The translations under genes were made by a program, and so were the position numbers. Shown here piece by piece: positions 5,215 through 5,343 of a stretch of DNA of 5,343 bases. The notes beneath the pieces are model-generated. The model was not told the DNA's origin. It saw only the letters and a list, made by a program, of their open reading frames with translations, and did not search any database. The stretch comes from Elusimicrobiota bacterium (GTDB lineage Bacteria; Elusimicrobiota; Elusimicrobia; Elusimicrobiales; Elusimicrobiaceae), in the NCBI GenBank assembly GCA_023393825.1, contig JAEXBW010000097.1, positions 1 to 5,343 of the forward strand, written 5' to 3'. Positions within the stretch are counted from its first letter, which is position 1; every line of letters begins with the position of its first letter.

Positions 5215-5222
5215 AATATAAG
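5195..5222 (+). promoter_or_regulatory. rnpB promoter
   Basis: TTGACC (5195-5200) and TATAAG (5217-5222) are 16 bp apart and predict a start at about 5229, right at the expected 5' end of the RNase P RNA. The -35 overlaps the codons for the end of the QLELF motif of the upstream RNase HI gene, so the two genes share these bases. An alternative pair TTGAAC (5186-5191) / TATAGA (5210-5215) is 18 bp apart. Confidence 0.55.
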
Positions 5223-5228
5223 TATTCG

Positions 5229-5343
5229 GGACGGGGAACCGCTTCGGCTAAAGCAATTTAGACGGGGAGGAACTTCCGGACTCTTAGGGCAGGACGCCGC
5301 GCGAAAGCGCGGGAGGGCGGGGCCATATCCCCGTTCGACGGAA
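5229..5343 (+). ncRNA. rnpB: RNase P RNA (class A), 5' part, cut by right edge
   Basis: Catalytic RNA that removes 5' leaders from pre-tRNA. Recognised by the order of conserved blocks: CCGCTTCGG, a P3 hairpin CTAAA-GCAA-TTTAG (5249-5262), then GGGGAGGAAcTTCCGGACTC (5264-5283, first P4 strand region), TTAGGGCAGGACGCC (P5/P7), a P8-like hairpin CGCGC-GAAA-GCGCG (5299-5312) and a P9-like GGGG/CCCC hairpin, ending in CGACGGAA at the edge. This corresponds to roughly the first third of a 350-400-nt molecule. The 5' end near 5229 is set by the promoter and is approximate. The P4 strand differs from the usual GAGGAAAGTCCGG: AG before the conserved bulged T is replaced by CT (5273-5274). Confidence 0.9.

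Overview
The window is an ordinary bacterial chromosomal segment with moderate GC and tightly packed genes. It holds five protein genes and the start of one structural RNA gene. No single gene is diagnostic of a phylum. The mix of AAA/ATA/CTT codons with GC-rich ones, a compact class A RNase P RNA and a catabolic-type glutamate dehydrogenase would suit a low-to-mid GC anaerobe. Elusimicrobiota is my best guess, but it is only a guess.

Layout. Positions 1-1880 (minus strand) carry the first 626 codons of isoleucyl-tRNA synthetase (ileS), which runs off the left edge. Divergent from it is a short DtxR/MntR-type metal-dependent repressor (1970-2350, plus). A strong hairpin terminator separates the repressor from a convergent TM2-domain membrane protein (2420-2668, minus). 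Divergent from that gene is gdhA, a hexameric glutamate dehydrogenase (2807-4156, plus), followed by a strong terminator. Positions 4157-4641 contain no convincing protein gene. They are dense in nested inverted repeats bounded by a perfect 12-bp inverted repeat, which looks like a foldback or MITE-like element. An RNase HI gene (4642-5214) with a long Ala/Pro/Lys/Gln tail follows. Immediately after it, rnpB (RNase P RNA) begins with its own promoter and is cut by the right edge.

Regulation. A 19-bp imperfect palindrome, TTATGCTnAAAGTTAAGCA, occurs just upstream of the repressor gene and again over the predicted -10 box of gdhA. The simplest reading is that the repressor controls itself and gdhA, linking metal status to nitrogen metabolism.

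Most notable points: (1) this shared operator; (2) the C-terminal QLELF of RNase HI, which matches the bacterial sliding-clamp (DnaN) binding consensus; (3) the palindromic island between gdhA and the RNase HI gene; (4) a two-base departure from the near-universal P4 core of RNase P RNA. I see no sign of a CRISPR array, phage, defence or toxin-antitoxin system.
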